Positions 28,659-36,663 of a stretch of DNA of 64,000 nt are shown in pieces (position 1 is the first letter of the stretch; the number at the start of each line of letters is the position of its first letter). Made by a program: the position numbers and the translations under genes. Under the pieces are notes generated by a model. That model was not told the DNA's origin, did not search any database, and saw only the letters and a list, made by a program, of their open reading frames with translations. Source of the DNA: Rhizobium album (GTDB taxonomy: Bacteria; Pseudomonadota; Alphaproteobacteria; Rhizobiales; Rhizobiaceae); NCBI RefSeq assembly GCF_003122325.1, contig NZ_QFBC01000010.1, positions 152,143 to 216,142 on the forward strand. The letters run 5' to 3'.

Positions 28659-29741
28659 GTGACATCCGCGTCCGTTAACGACATCGAATTCCGTTCGGTC
28701 ACCAAGCGTTATGGCGCGGTGACGGCGGTGACCGACATCAATCTCGCCGTGCCGAAAGGCGCGTTCGTCGCACTGCTCGGCCCGTCCGGCTGCGGCAAGA
28801 CCACCTGCCTGCGCATGATCGGCGGCTTCGAGCAGCCGAGCGAGGGCGAGGTGCAGATCGGCGGTGCCGCCATGGCCGGCATTCCGCCCTATCGGCGGCC
28901 GGTCAACATGGTGTTCCAGCATTATGCCCTCTTCCCACATTTCGACGTCGAGGCGAACGTCGCCTACGGCCTGAAGCAGATGCGGCCGAAGATCGAGGCG
29001 GCGGAAATTTCACGCCGGGTCGGCGCGGCGCTCGAGATGGTGCGTCTCGGCGGTTTCGGCAAGCGCCGCATCCACGAGATGTCGGGCGGCCAGCAGCAGC
29101 GCGTGGCGCTTGCCCGCGCACTGGTCAACAAGCCGAAGGTGCTGCTGCTCGACGAACCGCTCGCCGCTCTCGACAAGAAGCTGCGCACCGCCATGCAGAT
29201 CGAGCTGCAGACGCTGCAGCGCGAACTCGGCATCACCTTCGTGCTCGTCACCCACGACCAGGAAGAGGCGCTGTCGATGAGCGACAAGGTCTGCGTCATG
29301 AGCGCCGGCCGCATCGTGCAGTTCGCCAGCCCCCAGGAGGTCTACGACCGCCCGGCCAATATCTTCGTCGCCGATTTCGTCGGCAAGACCAACCGCCTCT
29401 CCGGAACGCTCGAAAACGGCAATGCCGTGCGTCTGTCCTCCGGCGCCCTGATGCCGGTCCGCGATACGTTGCTGGCGCCGGGTACGGCCCTGACGCTTGC
29501 AGTTCGTCCGGAAGCGATCCGCCTCGCCAAGGCCGCGGAAGCGGCAGGCGGTATCGCCGGCACCGTCACCCACCGCATCTTTCTCGGCTCCAGCGTCGAA
29601 TATTCCGTCGCCGTTTCGGGCCTCGGCGACCTGCTCGTCACGGCGGAACGGCAATCGCTGGCCGCGGACGGTCTCGCCGAACCGGGCGATCCCGTCCGGC
29701 TCGTCTTCGACCCCTCGGGTGCCCACGTCTTTCCGGCATGA
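28659..29741 (+). CDS. Spermidine/putrescine-type ABC importer ATPase
   Basis: This 360-residue PotA-like ATPase has Walker A GPSGCGKTT, signature MSGGQQQRVALARALV, Walker B LLLDEPLAALD, H-loop THDQEEAL and a C-terminal TOBE domain. GTG 28659 follows AGGGAACAGA. The gene order is ATPase, binding protein, permease, permease, as in many rhizobial Pot-type operons. An SDR gene follows in the same direction, hinting that the imported compound is oxidised. The substrate is unknown; a quaternary amine is possible given the carnitine locus nearby. Confidence 0.9.
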   Translation: MTSASVNDIEFRSVTKRYGAVTAVTDINLAVPKGAFVALLGPSGCGKTTCLRMIGGFEQPSEGEVQIGGAAMAGIPPYRRPVNMVFQHYALFPHFDVEANVAYGLKQMRPKIEAAEISRRVGAALEMVRLGGFGKRRIHEMSGGQQQRVALARALVNKPKVLLLDEPLAALDKKLRTAMQIELQTLQRELGITFVLVTHDQEEALSMSDKVCVMSAGRIVQFASPQEVYDRPANIFVADFVGKTNRLSGTLENGNAVRLSSGALMPVRDTLLAPGTALTLAVRPEAIRLAKAAEAAGGIAGTVTHRIFLGSSVEYSVAVSGLGDLLVTAERQSLAADGLAEPGDPVRLVFDPSGAHVFPA

Positions 29742-29779
29742 AATCGTAAAGCAGCCAAAATATAAAAGGGAACAACGAC

Positions 29780-30940
29780 ATGAGCAAAGATTACAAGGAC
29801 AGCCTGCCGATCTCCGCCAGCCGCTTCATGGAGGAATTCATGCGGCTGAAACGCGGCTCGGTGAGCCGCCGCCATTTCCTCGGCGTCACCGGCCTGGGGC
29901 TTGCCGCCGCCGTCATCGCCCGCGTCCCCGGCCTGCAGGGCGGCGCAGCCTACGCCCAGGATCTCGGCACGCAGATGTCGATCGCCACCTGGCCGAACTA
30001 CCACGACCCGGCCACCTTCGAAGCCTTCACGGCAGCGACGGGCGTTGCCGTCGAAGTCAACGTCTTCGGCTCCAACGAAGAAATGCTGGCGAAGCTGCAG
30101 GCCGGCGCCTCGGGCTGGGACCTGTTCGTGCCGACCAACTACACGATCTCCACCTATGTGAAGCTCGGCCTGATCGACGAACTCGATATTGCCAAGGCGC
30201 CGAACTTCAGCCCATCGACCCAGAACACCCGCTTCACCAACGAAGGCATGGTCGACGGCAAGACCTATGCGCTGCCGAAGAACTGGGGCACCACCGGCTT
30301 TGCCGTCAACACCGGCAAGATCAAGACGCCGATGACCTCGTGGAAGGATTTCTTCGAGTTGGCACAGACCGAGGCCGACGGCCGCGCCATGGTGCATGAT
30401 TACCAGCTGACCACCATCGGCAATGCGCTGGTTTCGCTTGGCTATTCCTTCAACTCCATCAAGCCGGAAGAACTGGCCAAGGCCGAGGAACTGCTGATCA
30501 AGGTCAAGCCGCACCTCTACGCCATCAACAGCGACTACCAGCCCTCGATGCGCGCCACCGACGCGTGGCTCACCATGTGCTGGACCAATGACGGCGCCCA
30601 GCTCAACCGCGACATGCCGGAGATTGCCTACATCCTCGGCAAGGACGGCGGCGAGATCTGGACCGATTTCTACGCCATCCCCAAGGATGCGCCGAACAAG
30701 GCGGCCGGTTATGCGCTGCTCAACTTCCTGATGGACCCTGCCGTCGCCGTGAAGGAACACATCGCCAACGGCGCGCCGACCACCGACAGCCGCGTCATCG
30801 CGCTGCTGCCGGCGGAGATTACCTCGAACAAGATCGTCTATCCGGATGAAGCAGCCCTCACCCCGCTCGAATTCGGCGCCGCCGTGACGCTCACCGATCC
30901 AGGCCGGGCAGAGCTGATGGCGCGGTTCAAGTCGGCCTGA
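29780..30940 (+). CDS. PotD-like periplasmic solute-binding protein with Tat signal
   Basis: This 386-residue binding protein has a twin-arginine signal SRRHFLGVTGLGLAAAV (about residues 33-49), so it is folded before export. The mature domain resembles spermidine/putrescine-binding PotD/PotF (TWPNYHDPATFEAF, GWDLFVPTNYTISTYVKLGLIDELD, LPKNWGTTGFAVNT). It belongs to the Pot-like operon. A repeat element separates it from the permease genes. Confidence 0.9.
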   Translation: MSKDYKDSLPISASRFMEEFMRLKRGSVSRRHFLGVTGLGLAAAVIARVPGLQGGAAYAQDLGTQMSIATWPNYHDPATFEAFTAATGVAVEVNVFGSNEEMLAKLQAGASGWDLFVPTNYTISTYVKLGLIDELDIAKAPNFSPSTQNTRFTNEGMVDGKTYALPKNWGTTGFAVNTGKIKTPMTSWKDFFELAQTEADGRAMVHDYQLTTIGNALVSLGYSFNSIKPEELAKAEELLIKVKPHLYAINSDYQPSMRATDAWLTMCWTNDGAQLNRDMPEIAYILGKDGGEIWTDFYAIPKDAPNKAAGYALLNFLMDPAVAVKEHIANGAPTTDSRVIALLPAEITSNKIVYPDEAALTPLEFGAAVTLTDPGRAELMARFKSA

Positions 30941-30966
30941 CGGGCTGCGAGGGGTCTGGCGGACCT

Positions 30967-31140
30967 GCCCCTCACCCGTGATCGGCGGGGCGCAAGCCTC
31001 GCCTCCTCCCCTTCTCCCCTCGGGGAGAAGGTGGCCCGAAGGGGCGGATGAGGGGCTGACACGACCAGCCTCGGCGCTTGTCGCACCCCCTCATCCCGCT
31101 GCGTCCTGCAGCCCCTTCTCCCCGAAGGGAGAAGGGGCTG
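30967..31140. repeat. Rhizobial intergenic mosaic element, two inverted parts
   Basis: One half contains CCTTCTCCCCTCGGGGAGAAGG (near 31010-31031) and ends GGGGCGGATGAGGGG. The other half opens CCCCCTCATCCCGCTGCGTCC and contains CCCCTTCTCCCCGAAGGGAGAAGGGG. Together they form a large inverted structure between the binding-protein and permease genes. Confidence 0.8.
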
Positions 31141-31191
31141 GGCGCACCCATTCATACTCTCTCTCCAACCCGACACCGGAAACACTGCAGC

Positions 31192-32058
31192 ATGCCTTTA
31201 GCCCCCGCCACGAAACGAAACCTCGTCACCTCGGCGCTCGTCGCGCCGGCGGCGGCGTGGCTGTTCGTGTTCCTGGTGCTGCCGTTCATCGCCATCCTGG
31301 TCTTCGCCTTCGGCGAGCGCGCACCCGAGGGCGGTTACCAGGCAGCCTTCACTTTCGCGCAGTTCGCCAATCTCGGCTCGCGCGCCGCTGCCTTCCGCAA
31401 CACCATGATGATCGCCCCGGTCGGCGCCTTCCTCTGCCTCATCGTCGCCTATCCCGTCGCCTATTTCCTCGCCGTCAAGGCCAGCCCGAAATACCGGCTG
31501 GTGCTGGTGTCGCTGGTGGTGGTGCCCTTCTGGACCAGCCTTTTGGTGCGCACCTATGCCTGGATGTACATCCTCGGTTCGCGCGGCCTGCCCAACCTGC
31601 TCGACATGGTCGGCATCAGCGATGTCAGGATGCTGAACACGCCGGGCGCCGTGCTGCTCGGCATCGTCTACGGTTACCTGCCGCTGATGATCATGCCGAT
31701 CTATGTCAGCCTCGAAAAGCTCGACCTGCGCCTGCTGGAAGCCTCCGCCGATCTCGGCGCAAAACCGCTCTCGACCTTCTTCGGCATCACCCTGCCGCTG
31801 TCGCTGCCCGGCGTCATGACCGGCACCGCACTCGTCACCATCCTGCTGCTCGGCGAATACCTGATCCCGCAGTTGCTCGGCGGCGGCAAGGTGTTCTTCA
31901 TCGGCAACGCGCTGGTCGACCTCTTCCTGCAATCGCGCAACTGGCCGTTCGGCTCGGCGATCGCCGTGACGCTGGTCGCCGTCGTCGTCCTCGTGCTGCT
32001 GGTCGCCATGCGCATCGCCTGGCGGTTTGCCGGCACCCGCCAGGTGGATCTCGTCTGA
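31192..32058 (+). CDS. PotB-like ABC permease
   Basis: This 288-residue permease has six hydrophobic helices. The EAA loop is in LRLLEASADLGAKPLSTFFGITLPLSLPG. The stop overlaps the ATG of the next permease. ATG 31192 is the first start after the repeat element; its ribosome site is weak, which may lower expression relative to the binding protein. Confidence 0.88.
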   Translation: MPLAPATKRNLVTSALVAPAAAWLFVFLVLPFIAILVFAFGERAPEGGYQAAFTFAQFANLGSRAAAFRNTMMIAPVGAFLCLIVAYPVAYFLAVKASPKYRLVLVSLVVVPFWTSLLVRTYAWMYILGSRGLPNLLDMVGISDVRMLNTPGAVLLGIVYGYLPLMIMPIYVSLEKLDLRLLEASADLGAKPLSTFFGITLPLSLPGVMTGTALVTILLLGEYLIPQLLGGGKVFFIGNALVDLFLQSRNWPFGSAIAVTLVAVVVLVLLVAMRIAWRFAGTRQVDLV

Positions 32059-32882
32059 TGCGCGCCCTCGTTTCCGCCGTCTACCTGTTCCTCTATGCGC
32101 CGATCGCTCTGGTGGTGCTGTTCTCCTTCAATGCCGGGCGCAATGCCAGCGAGTTCACCGGCTTCTCGACGCAATGGTACGGCAAGGCGCTGTCCAACGG
32201 CTTCCTCACCGACGCGCTGATCAACAGCCTGATCATCGCCTTCACCAGCGCCACGCTCGCCGCCGTGTTCGGCACGATGGCGGCCCTCGGCATGGAACGC
32301 CTGTCGCCACGCGCCCGCGCCGTCTTCGACGGCCTGTTCGCCGCGGCGATCGTCGTGCCGGGCGTCGTCATCGGCATCGCCACGCTGGTGGCGCTGGTGG
32401 AGGTCTTCGCCTTCATCAATCCGGTGCTGGCAAGCCTCTGGCCCGGCGAACGGCCGCCGAAGATCGGCCTCGGCTACGGCTCGATCATCGCCGCCCACGG
32501 GCTGTTCTCGATGGCGCTGGTGACGATGATCGTCAAGGCGCGCATCTCAAGCCTCGGCCGCGACATCGTCGAAGCCTCCGGCGATCTCTACGCCACGCCG
32601 CTCACCACCTTCCGGCAGATCGTGCTGCCGCAGATCCTGCCGTCGATCCTCGCCGGCTTCCTGCTCGCCTTCACCTTTTCCTTCGACGATTTCATCGTCG
32701 CCTTCTTCGTCGCCGGCTCGAAGACGACGCTGCCGATGTATGTCTTCGCCTCGATCCGCCGCGGCGTCACGCCGGAAATCAATGCCATCGCCACGCTGGT
32801 GCTCGTCGCCTCGCTGGTGATGATCGTCGTCGCCCGCGTGCTGATGCGCGAACGCAAGGCGAAGACCGCCGCCACGGAGTAA
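32058..32882 (+). CDS. PotC-like ABC permease
   Basis: This 274-residue permease has six predicted helices and an EAA motif (DIVEASGDLYATPLTTFRQIVLPQILPS). TGATG coupling to the previous gene indicates a heterodimer. The segment FSFDDFIVAFFVAGSKTTLPMYVFASIRRGVTPEINA is characteristic of PotC. The SDR gene begins four bases after its stop. Confidence 0.9.
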   Translation: MRALVSAVYLFLYAPIALVVLFSFNAGRNASEFTGFSTQWYGKALSNGFLTDALINSLIIAFTSATLAAVFGTMAALGMERLSPRARAVFDGLFAAAIVVPGVVIGIATLVALVEVFAFINPVLASLWPGERPPKIGLGYGSIIAAHGLFSMALVTMIVKARISSLGRDIVEASGDLYATPLTTFRQIVLPQILPSILAGFLLAFTFSFDDFIVAFFVAGSKTTLPMYVFASIRRGVTPEINAIATLVLVASLVMIVVARVLMRERKAKTAATE

Positions 32883-32886
32883 CCCC

Positions 32887-33648
32887 ATGATCCTCAAAGA
32901 CCGCGTCGCCCTCGTCACCGGCGCCGGCTCCGGCATCGGCCGCGCCTCCGCCGCCATCCTCGCCCGCGAGGGTGCGCATGTCGTCATCGTCGACCGCCAG
33001 GCGGACAGTGCCGCCGCATCGCTGGCCGTCATCGAGGCGGAGGGCGGCAGGGCCGAGATGCTGGTCGCCGACGTCACCGACGACGGCGCCCTGGAGGCCG
33101 GCATCAACGGCGTGCTCGCCCGCCACGGCCGCATCGACATCCTGCACAACCACGCCGGCGCGCAGGTGGAGGGCGATCTCGAAAGCGTGTCGCTCGACGG
33201 CTTCGACCGTTCCTGGGACCTGAACGTCCGCTCGCATTTCCTCGCCGCAAGGCTGGTGGTGCCGGCAATGAAGGCGGCCGGCAGAGGCGTCATCCTCAAC
33301 ACCTCGTCGTCCTCCGGCATCCTCTACGACCGCGAGATGATCGCCTATACGACCACCAAGCACGCCGTCATCGCCATGACCCGGCAGATGGCCGGCGACT
33401 ACGGAAAATTCGGCATCCGCGTCAACGCGCTCTGCCCCGGCTGGGTGGACACGCCCTTCAACGACCCCTTCATCCGCCAGCTCGGCGGCCGCGAGGCGCT
33501 GGAGGCCTATATCCGCGACCGCGTGCCCCTCGGCCGCTGGGGCAGCGTCGAAGAGGTCGCCGAATCCGTGTTGTTCCTGGTTTCGGACCGCTCGTCCTAC
33601 ATGACGGGGCAGGTGCTGGTTGTCGATGGTGGCGAGACGGTGGTGTGA
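32887..33648 (+). CDS. Short-chain dehydrogenase/reductase
   Basis: This 253-residue classical SDR has the cofactor motif TGAGSGIG, an Asp after beta-2 (IVDRQ) that indicates NAD, a Ser in NTSSSSG and the catalytic YTTTK. The structural motif is NHAG, not the usual NNAG. As the last gene of the Pot-like operon it may oxidise or reduce the imported compound. Reactions and substrates are unknown; beta-hydroxy acid or sugar oxidation are typical. Confidence 0.88.
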   Translation: MILKDRVALVTGAGSGIGRASAAILAREGAHVVIVDRQADSAAASLAVIEAEGGRAEMLVADVTDDGALEAGINGVLARHGRIDILHNHAGAQVEGDLESVSLDGFDRSWDLNVRSHFLAARLVVPAMKAAGRGVILNTSSSSGILYDREMIAYTTTKHAVIAMTRQMAGDYGKFGIRVNALCPGWVDTPFNDPFIRQLGGREALEAYIRDRVPLGRWGSVEEVAESVLFLVSDRSSYMTGQVLVVDGGETVV

Positions 33649-33989
33649 AAGCGGGCGGCCATTCGTCGGCCGGCGCCTTCGCCAACTCAGGAGTTCCAGT
33701 TCGAGCGCTATGCGCCGATACCAGGCATGCTTCAGGATGTTCCTGACTGTCCCCACTCTCGCACCATCGGCTATACAGCCACAACGATCGCTCATCCTAA
33801 ACCTGCATCATGCCGCACTTTCAAAGTGCGGCATCATCCTGAGCGCGCCTTGAAAGACGCACGGCGCTGTAACTGAATATTTTATTTATTATTTCCCGGT
33901 AACGCAACTGCGTGGGGAGGATCAGGAATCCCGAACCAAATAACAGACAAGTCCCATGATTGGGATTTTTTGTGATGAAGGACGAGGAA
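33649..33989. other. Intergenic region with inverted repeats
   Basis: No convincing gene lies in these 341 bases. A perfect inverted repeat ATGCCGCACTTT/AAAGTGCGGCAT with one base between the arms (33810-33834) could end the Pot/SDR transcript, though no T-run follows. A weak hairpin TCCCA/TGGGA with six T (33952-33971) lies just before the DUF2834 gene. The right part is AT-rich and probably holds that gene's promoter. Confidence 0.45.
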
Positions 33990-34298
33990 ATGAGTGCCAG
34001 AAACTTCTATTTGGTTATGGCTGTATTGGGAACTGTGGTGCCTTGGTCGTTTTTTGCATCTTTCTTCGCACTGAACGGGCCTGATATTCCGCTTTTCCTG
34101 CAGTCGTTGTTTGCCAACGGTGCAGCCGGTGGTTTCTCCGCCGATGTACTGATTACGATCTTCATATTCTGGGTATGGTCATGGCGGGATGCGGCCAGGA
34201 GCAGCGTCGCTTACTGGTGGCTGGTTCTTCCAGCAAGCTTTTTCGTTGGGCTATCGCTGGCGCTGCCGCTTTACCTGTATCTGCGTGAACGGAATTAA
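33990..34298 (+). CDS. DUF2834 membrane protein
   Basis: This 102-residue protein has three hydrophobic helices: YLVMAVLGTVVPWSFFASFF, VLITIFIFWVWSW and WWLVLPASFFVGLSLALPLYLYL. The pattern (PLFLQSLFANGAAGGFSADVLI, WRDA, LPLYLYLRE) matches DUF2834, whose function is unknown. GAGGA lies just before ATG 33990, although slightly close. Its GC content appears lower than its neighbours. It is a single gene between the SDR and the convergent AraC-type regulator. Confidence 0.78.
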   Translation: MSARNFYLVMAVLGTVVPWSFFASFFALNGPDIPLFLQSLFANGAAGGFSADVLITIFIFWVWSWRDAARSSVAYWWLVLPASFFVGLSLALPLYLYLRERN

Positions 34299-34438
34299 TA
34301 CCACCGCCTTTCAGGGCCGACCTTTCCGCTTCTCACCCCATCTCGGACATGTTCACAGCAGCCATGTCGTGGTGCTTCCCGCCGAAACCTGTCTTTTTCC
34401 ACACCTGCAACGTAACACGGGAAACCACAGGCTGACGT

Positions 34439-35404
34439 TTACCCCTGCAACCGCCGCCGCGTTTCCGATGCGCTCTCGCGAAAATGCGCCTTGTAGCTGC
34501 GCGCAAAGGCCGAAGCCGAGTTGAAGCCCGTCGCCAGGGCGATGTCGGCGAACGGTAGCCGGCTTTCGATCACCTTGCGCCGCGCCGCATTGAGCCGCAA
34601 TGCCAGGTAATGAACATGCGGCGGTACGCCGATGCTTTCCTGAAAGAGCGCCTGCAAATGGCGGGCGCTGAGACCGATGCGGCGGGCGAGGCGCGCCAGC
34701 AGCAGCGGCTCGTCGATATGCTCCTCCATCAGTTTTACCGCCTGCGCCACCCGCTGGTCCATCACCCGCATGCTGCCGGTGGACGGCATGGCAGACGTCT
34801 CCTGCCTTCGGTCGGCCTGTTCGTAGATGAACTGCCGCGACACCTCCAGCGCCAGCGAATAGCCTTGCCGCCGCCGAACGATCTCCAGCATCAGATCGAC
34901 GGTCGGCAGCGAGCCGCCGGTGGTGATCCGCTTGCCGTCGATGACGAAGCGCTCGCGCACCATGTCGATCTGCGGATAGGCGCTGGCGAAATCGTCGAAA
35001 TCCTCCCAATGCGTCGTCGCCCGCACGCTGTCGAGCAAGCTGGTTTCGGCCAGAAGCCAGGTACCCGATTCGATGCCGGCGACCATGCTGCGGTGACGGG
35101 CCGTCTTCGACAGCGCCATCTTCAGCGCCGGTGTGGCGTTCCGGCGCCAGTTGTGGCTGGAGAGCACGAAGAGCGGCGCCGTCTCCTTCTCCGGACGGAA
35201 CGCGCCGTCGACCGGGACCGGAATCCGGCTTTTCGTCTCGATCGCCTGTCCGTCCGGGCTGAAGATCCGCCAGCGATAGAGGTCGCGCCCGACGATACGG
35301 TTGACCACACGCAACGGCTCGATCACCGAAGCGACCAGGATCAGGTTGGTGTCGGGCAGGACGAGGAGATCGATATCGAGCGTTTCCGGGATGGGAGCGA
35401 ACAT
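34439..35404 (-). CDS. GlxA-family AraC regulator, CdhR-like
   Basis: This 321-residue regulator has an N-terminal DJ-1/PfpI-like domain (IDLLVLPDTNLILVASVIEPLRVVNRI) and a C-terminal double AraC HTH (VKLMEEHIDEPLLLARLARRIGLSARHLQALFQESIG; SRLPFADIALATGFNSASAFARSYKAHF). The nucleophile-elbow position reads GIESGTW, so the usual Cys is Glu and the domain is probably a sensor only. It is divergent from BKACE with two 21-bp direct repeats between. In Pseudomonas and Sinorhizobium, regulators of this type (CdhR) switch on carnitine breakdown; here this is by context. Confidence 0.85.
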   Translation of the reverse strand: MFAPIPETLDIDLLVLPDTNLILVASVIEPLRVVNRIVGRDLYRWRIFSPDGQAIETKSRIPVPVDGAFRPEKETAPLFVLSSHNWRRNATPALKMALSKTARHRSMVAGIESGTWLLAETSLLDSVRATTHWEDFDDFASAYPQIDMVRERFVIDGKRITTGGSLPTVDLMLEIVRRRQGYSLALEVSRQFIYEQADRRQETSAMPSTGSMRVMDQRVAQAVKLMEEHIDEPLLLARLARRIGLSARHLQALFQESIGVPPHVHYLALRLNAARRKVIESRLPFADIALATGFNSASAFARSYKAHFRESASETRRRLQG

Positions 35405-35425
35405 GGGTCCAGACCGAATGAAGAT

Positions 35426-35467
35426 GTTCCGATAATGTAAAGCACAGTTCCGGGAATGCAAAGCACG
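35426..35467. promoter_or_regulatory. Two tandem 21-bp direct repeats, candidate CdhR sites
   Basis: GTTCCGATAATGTAAAGCAC (35426-35445, plus A) and GTTCCGGGAATGCAAAGCAC (35447-35466, plus G) lie head to tail with a 21-bp period and four mismatches. The spacing of two helical turns is typical of AraC-family tandem sites. They sit between the divergent regulator and the BKACE gene. Confidence 0.65.
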
Positions 35468-35514
35468 GCAACCTGACTTGGATCGTAATGCATTTCAAAC
35501 ACGGGGAGAGAAAC

Positions 35515-36417
35515 ATGCCGCTTGCTATGAATCGCGAAGTTTTCATCACCTGCGCCGTCACCGGCTCGGGCGATACCGCCGGCAAATCGCCGCATGTGCC
35601 GCGTTCGCCGAAGGATATCGCTGCTGCCGCGGTCGATGCCGCCAAGGCCGGCGCCGCCATCGTCCACTGTCATGTCCGCGATCCGGAAACCGGCGCGCCG
35701 AGCCGCCGCAACGACCTCTACAAGGAAGTCACCGATCGCATCCGTGACGCCGAGGTCGACGTGGTTCTCAACCTCACCGCCGGCATGGGCGGCGACATGA
35801 TTTTCGGCGATGTCGAACACCCGCTGCCGCTCAACCCCAAGGGCACCGACATGGCCGGCGCCACCGAGCGCGTTTCCCACGTCGCCGAATGCCTGCCGGA
35901 AATCTGCACGCTCGATTGCGGCACGATGAACTTTTCGCTTGGCGACTACGTGATGACCAACACGCCGTCGATGCTGCGCGCCATGGCCAAACAGATGACC
36001 GACCTCGGCGTCCGCCCGGAGATCGAGGCTTTCGACACCGGCCACCTGTGGTTCGCCAAGCAGCTGGTCGAGGAAGGCCTGATCGAGGATCCGGTGCTGA
36101 TCCAGCTGTGCATGGGCATTCCGTGGGGCGCGCCGGACGACCTCAACACCTACATGGCGATGGTCAACAACGTGCCGTCCAACTGGACTTTCTCCGCCTT
36201 CTCCATCGGCCGCAACGCGCTCGCCTATCCGGCTGCCGCCGTGCTTGCCGGCGGCAACGTCCGCGTCGGGCTTGAGGACAATCTCTACGTCGGCAAGGGC
36301 CAGCTCGCCACCAATGCCCAGCTCGTCGAAAAGGCCGTCTCGGTGATCGAGGGCATGGGTGCGAAGGTCATCGGGCCGGACGAGGTCCGCAAGAAGCTGA
36401 AGCTGACGAAGCGGTAG
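35515..36417 (+). CDS. BKACE (DUF849) beta-keto acid cleavage enzyme, dehydrocarnitine type
   Basis: This 300-residue zinc TIM-barrel enzyme cleaves a beta-keto acid with acetyl-CoA. The zinc ligands HCHVRD (His51, His53) and the GLEDN segment near residue 256 are intact. In carnitine breakdown it converts 3-dehydrocarnitine and acetyl-CoA to betainyl-CoA and acetoacetate. The next gene, a carnitine dehydrogenase-thioesterase, makes its substrate and uses its product. The ribosome site GGGGAGAG lies before ATG 35515. Specificity for dehydrocarnitine is from context. Confidence 0.88.
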   Translation: MPLAMNREVFITCAVTGSGDTAGKSPHVPRSPKDIAAAAVDAAKAGAAIVHCHVRDPETGAPSRRNDLYKEVTDRIRDAEVDVVLNLTAGMGGDMIFGDVEHPLPLNPKGTDMAGATERVSHVAECLPEICTLDCGTMNFSLGDYVMTNTPSMLRAMAKQMTDLGVRPEIEAFDTGHLWFAKQLVEEGLIEDPVLIQLCMGIPWGAPDDLNTYMAMVNNVPSNWTFSAFSIGRNALAYPAAAVLAGGNVRVGLEDNLYVGKGQLATNAQLVEKAVSVIEGMGAKVIGPDEVRKKLKLTKR

Positions 36418-36435
36418 GGGCCGGAAGCGCCGAGG

Positions 36436-36618
36436 CCCCCCATCCGCCCTCGGGCACCGTCTCCCCACGGGGGAGAAGGGGAGCGAGCCGCTACGGCAGT
36501 GCTTTTTCGGTAAACCACCACAGGATATCGCCCAACGCTATGGGCATTGTGCAGACGGCAAGCAGCAGGTTCCCCCTTCTCCCCTCGGGGAGACGGTGCC
36601 CGAAGGGCGGATGAGGGG
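36436..36618. repeat. Rhizobial intergenic mosaic element, inverted pair
   Basis: About 46 bases at 36436-36482 (CATCCGCCCTCGGGCACCGT, then CTCCCC) recur as a near-perfect reverse complement at 36572-36618, about 90 bases apart. It could fold into one long hairpin between the BKACE and lcdH genes. Confidence 0.8.
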
Positions 36619-36663
36619 CTTCGCAACACCACGAATTCGAATTTCAAAGGCGCGGAAAACATC

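Noticed and set aside
33620..33853. A 77-codon frame after the SDR gene
   Set aside because: It overlaps the SDR end and a hairpin; its composition is unlike neighbouring proteins.
33952..33971. Terminator-like hairpin TCCCA/TGGGA with six T before the DUF2834 gene
   Set aside because: The stem is only five pairs and sits 20 bases before the start codon; too weak to list as a terminator.
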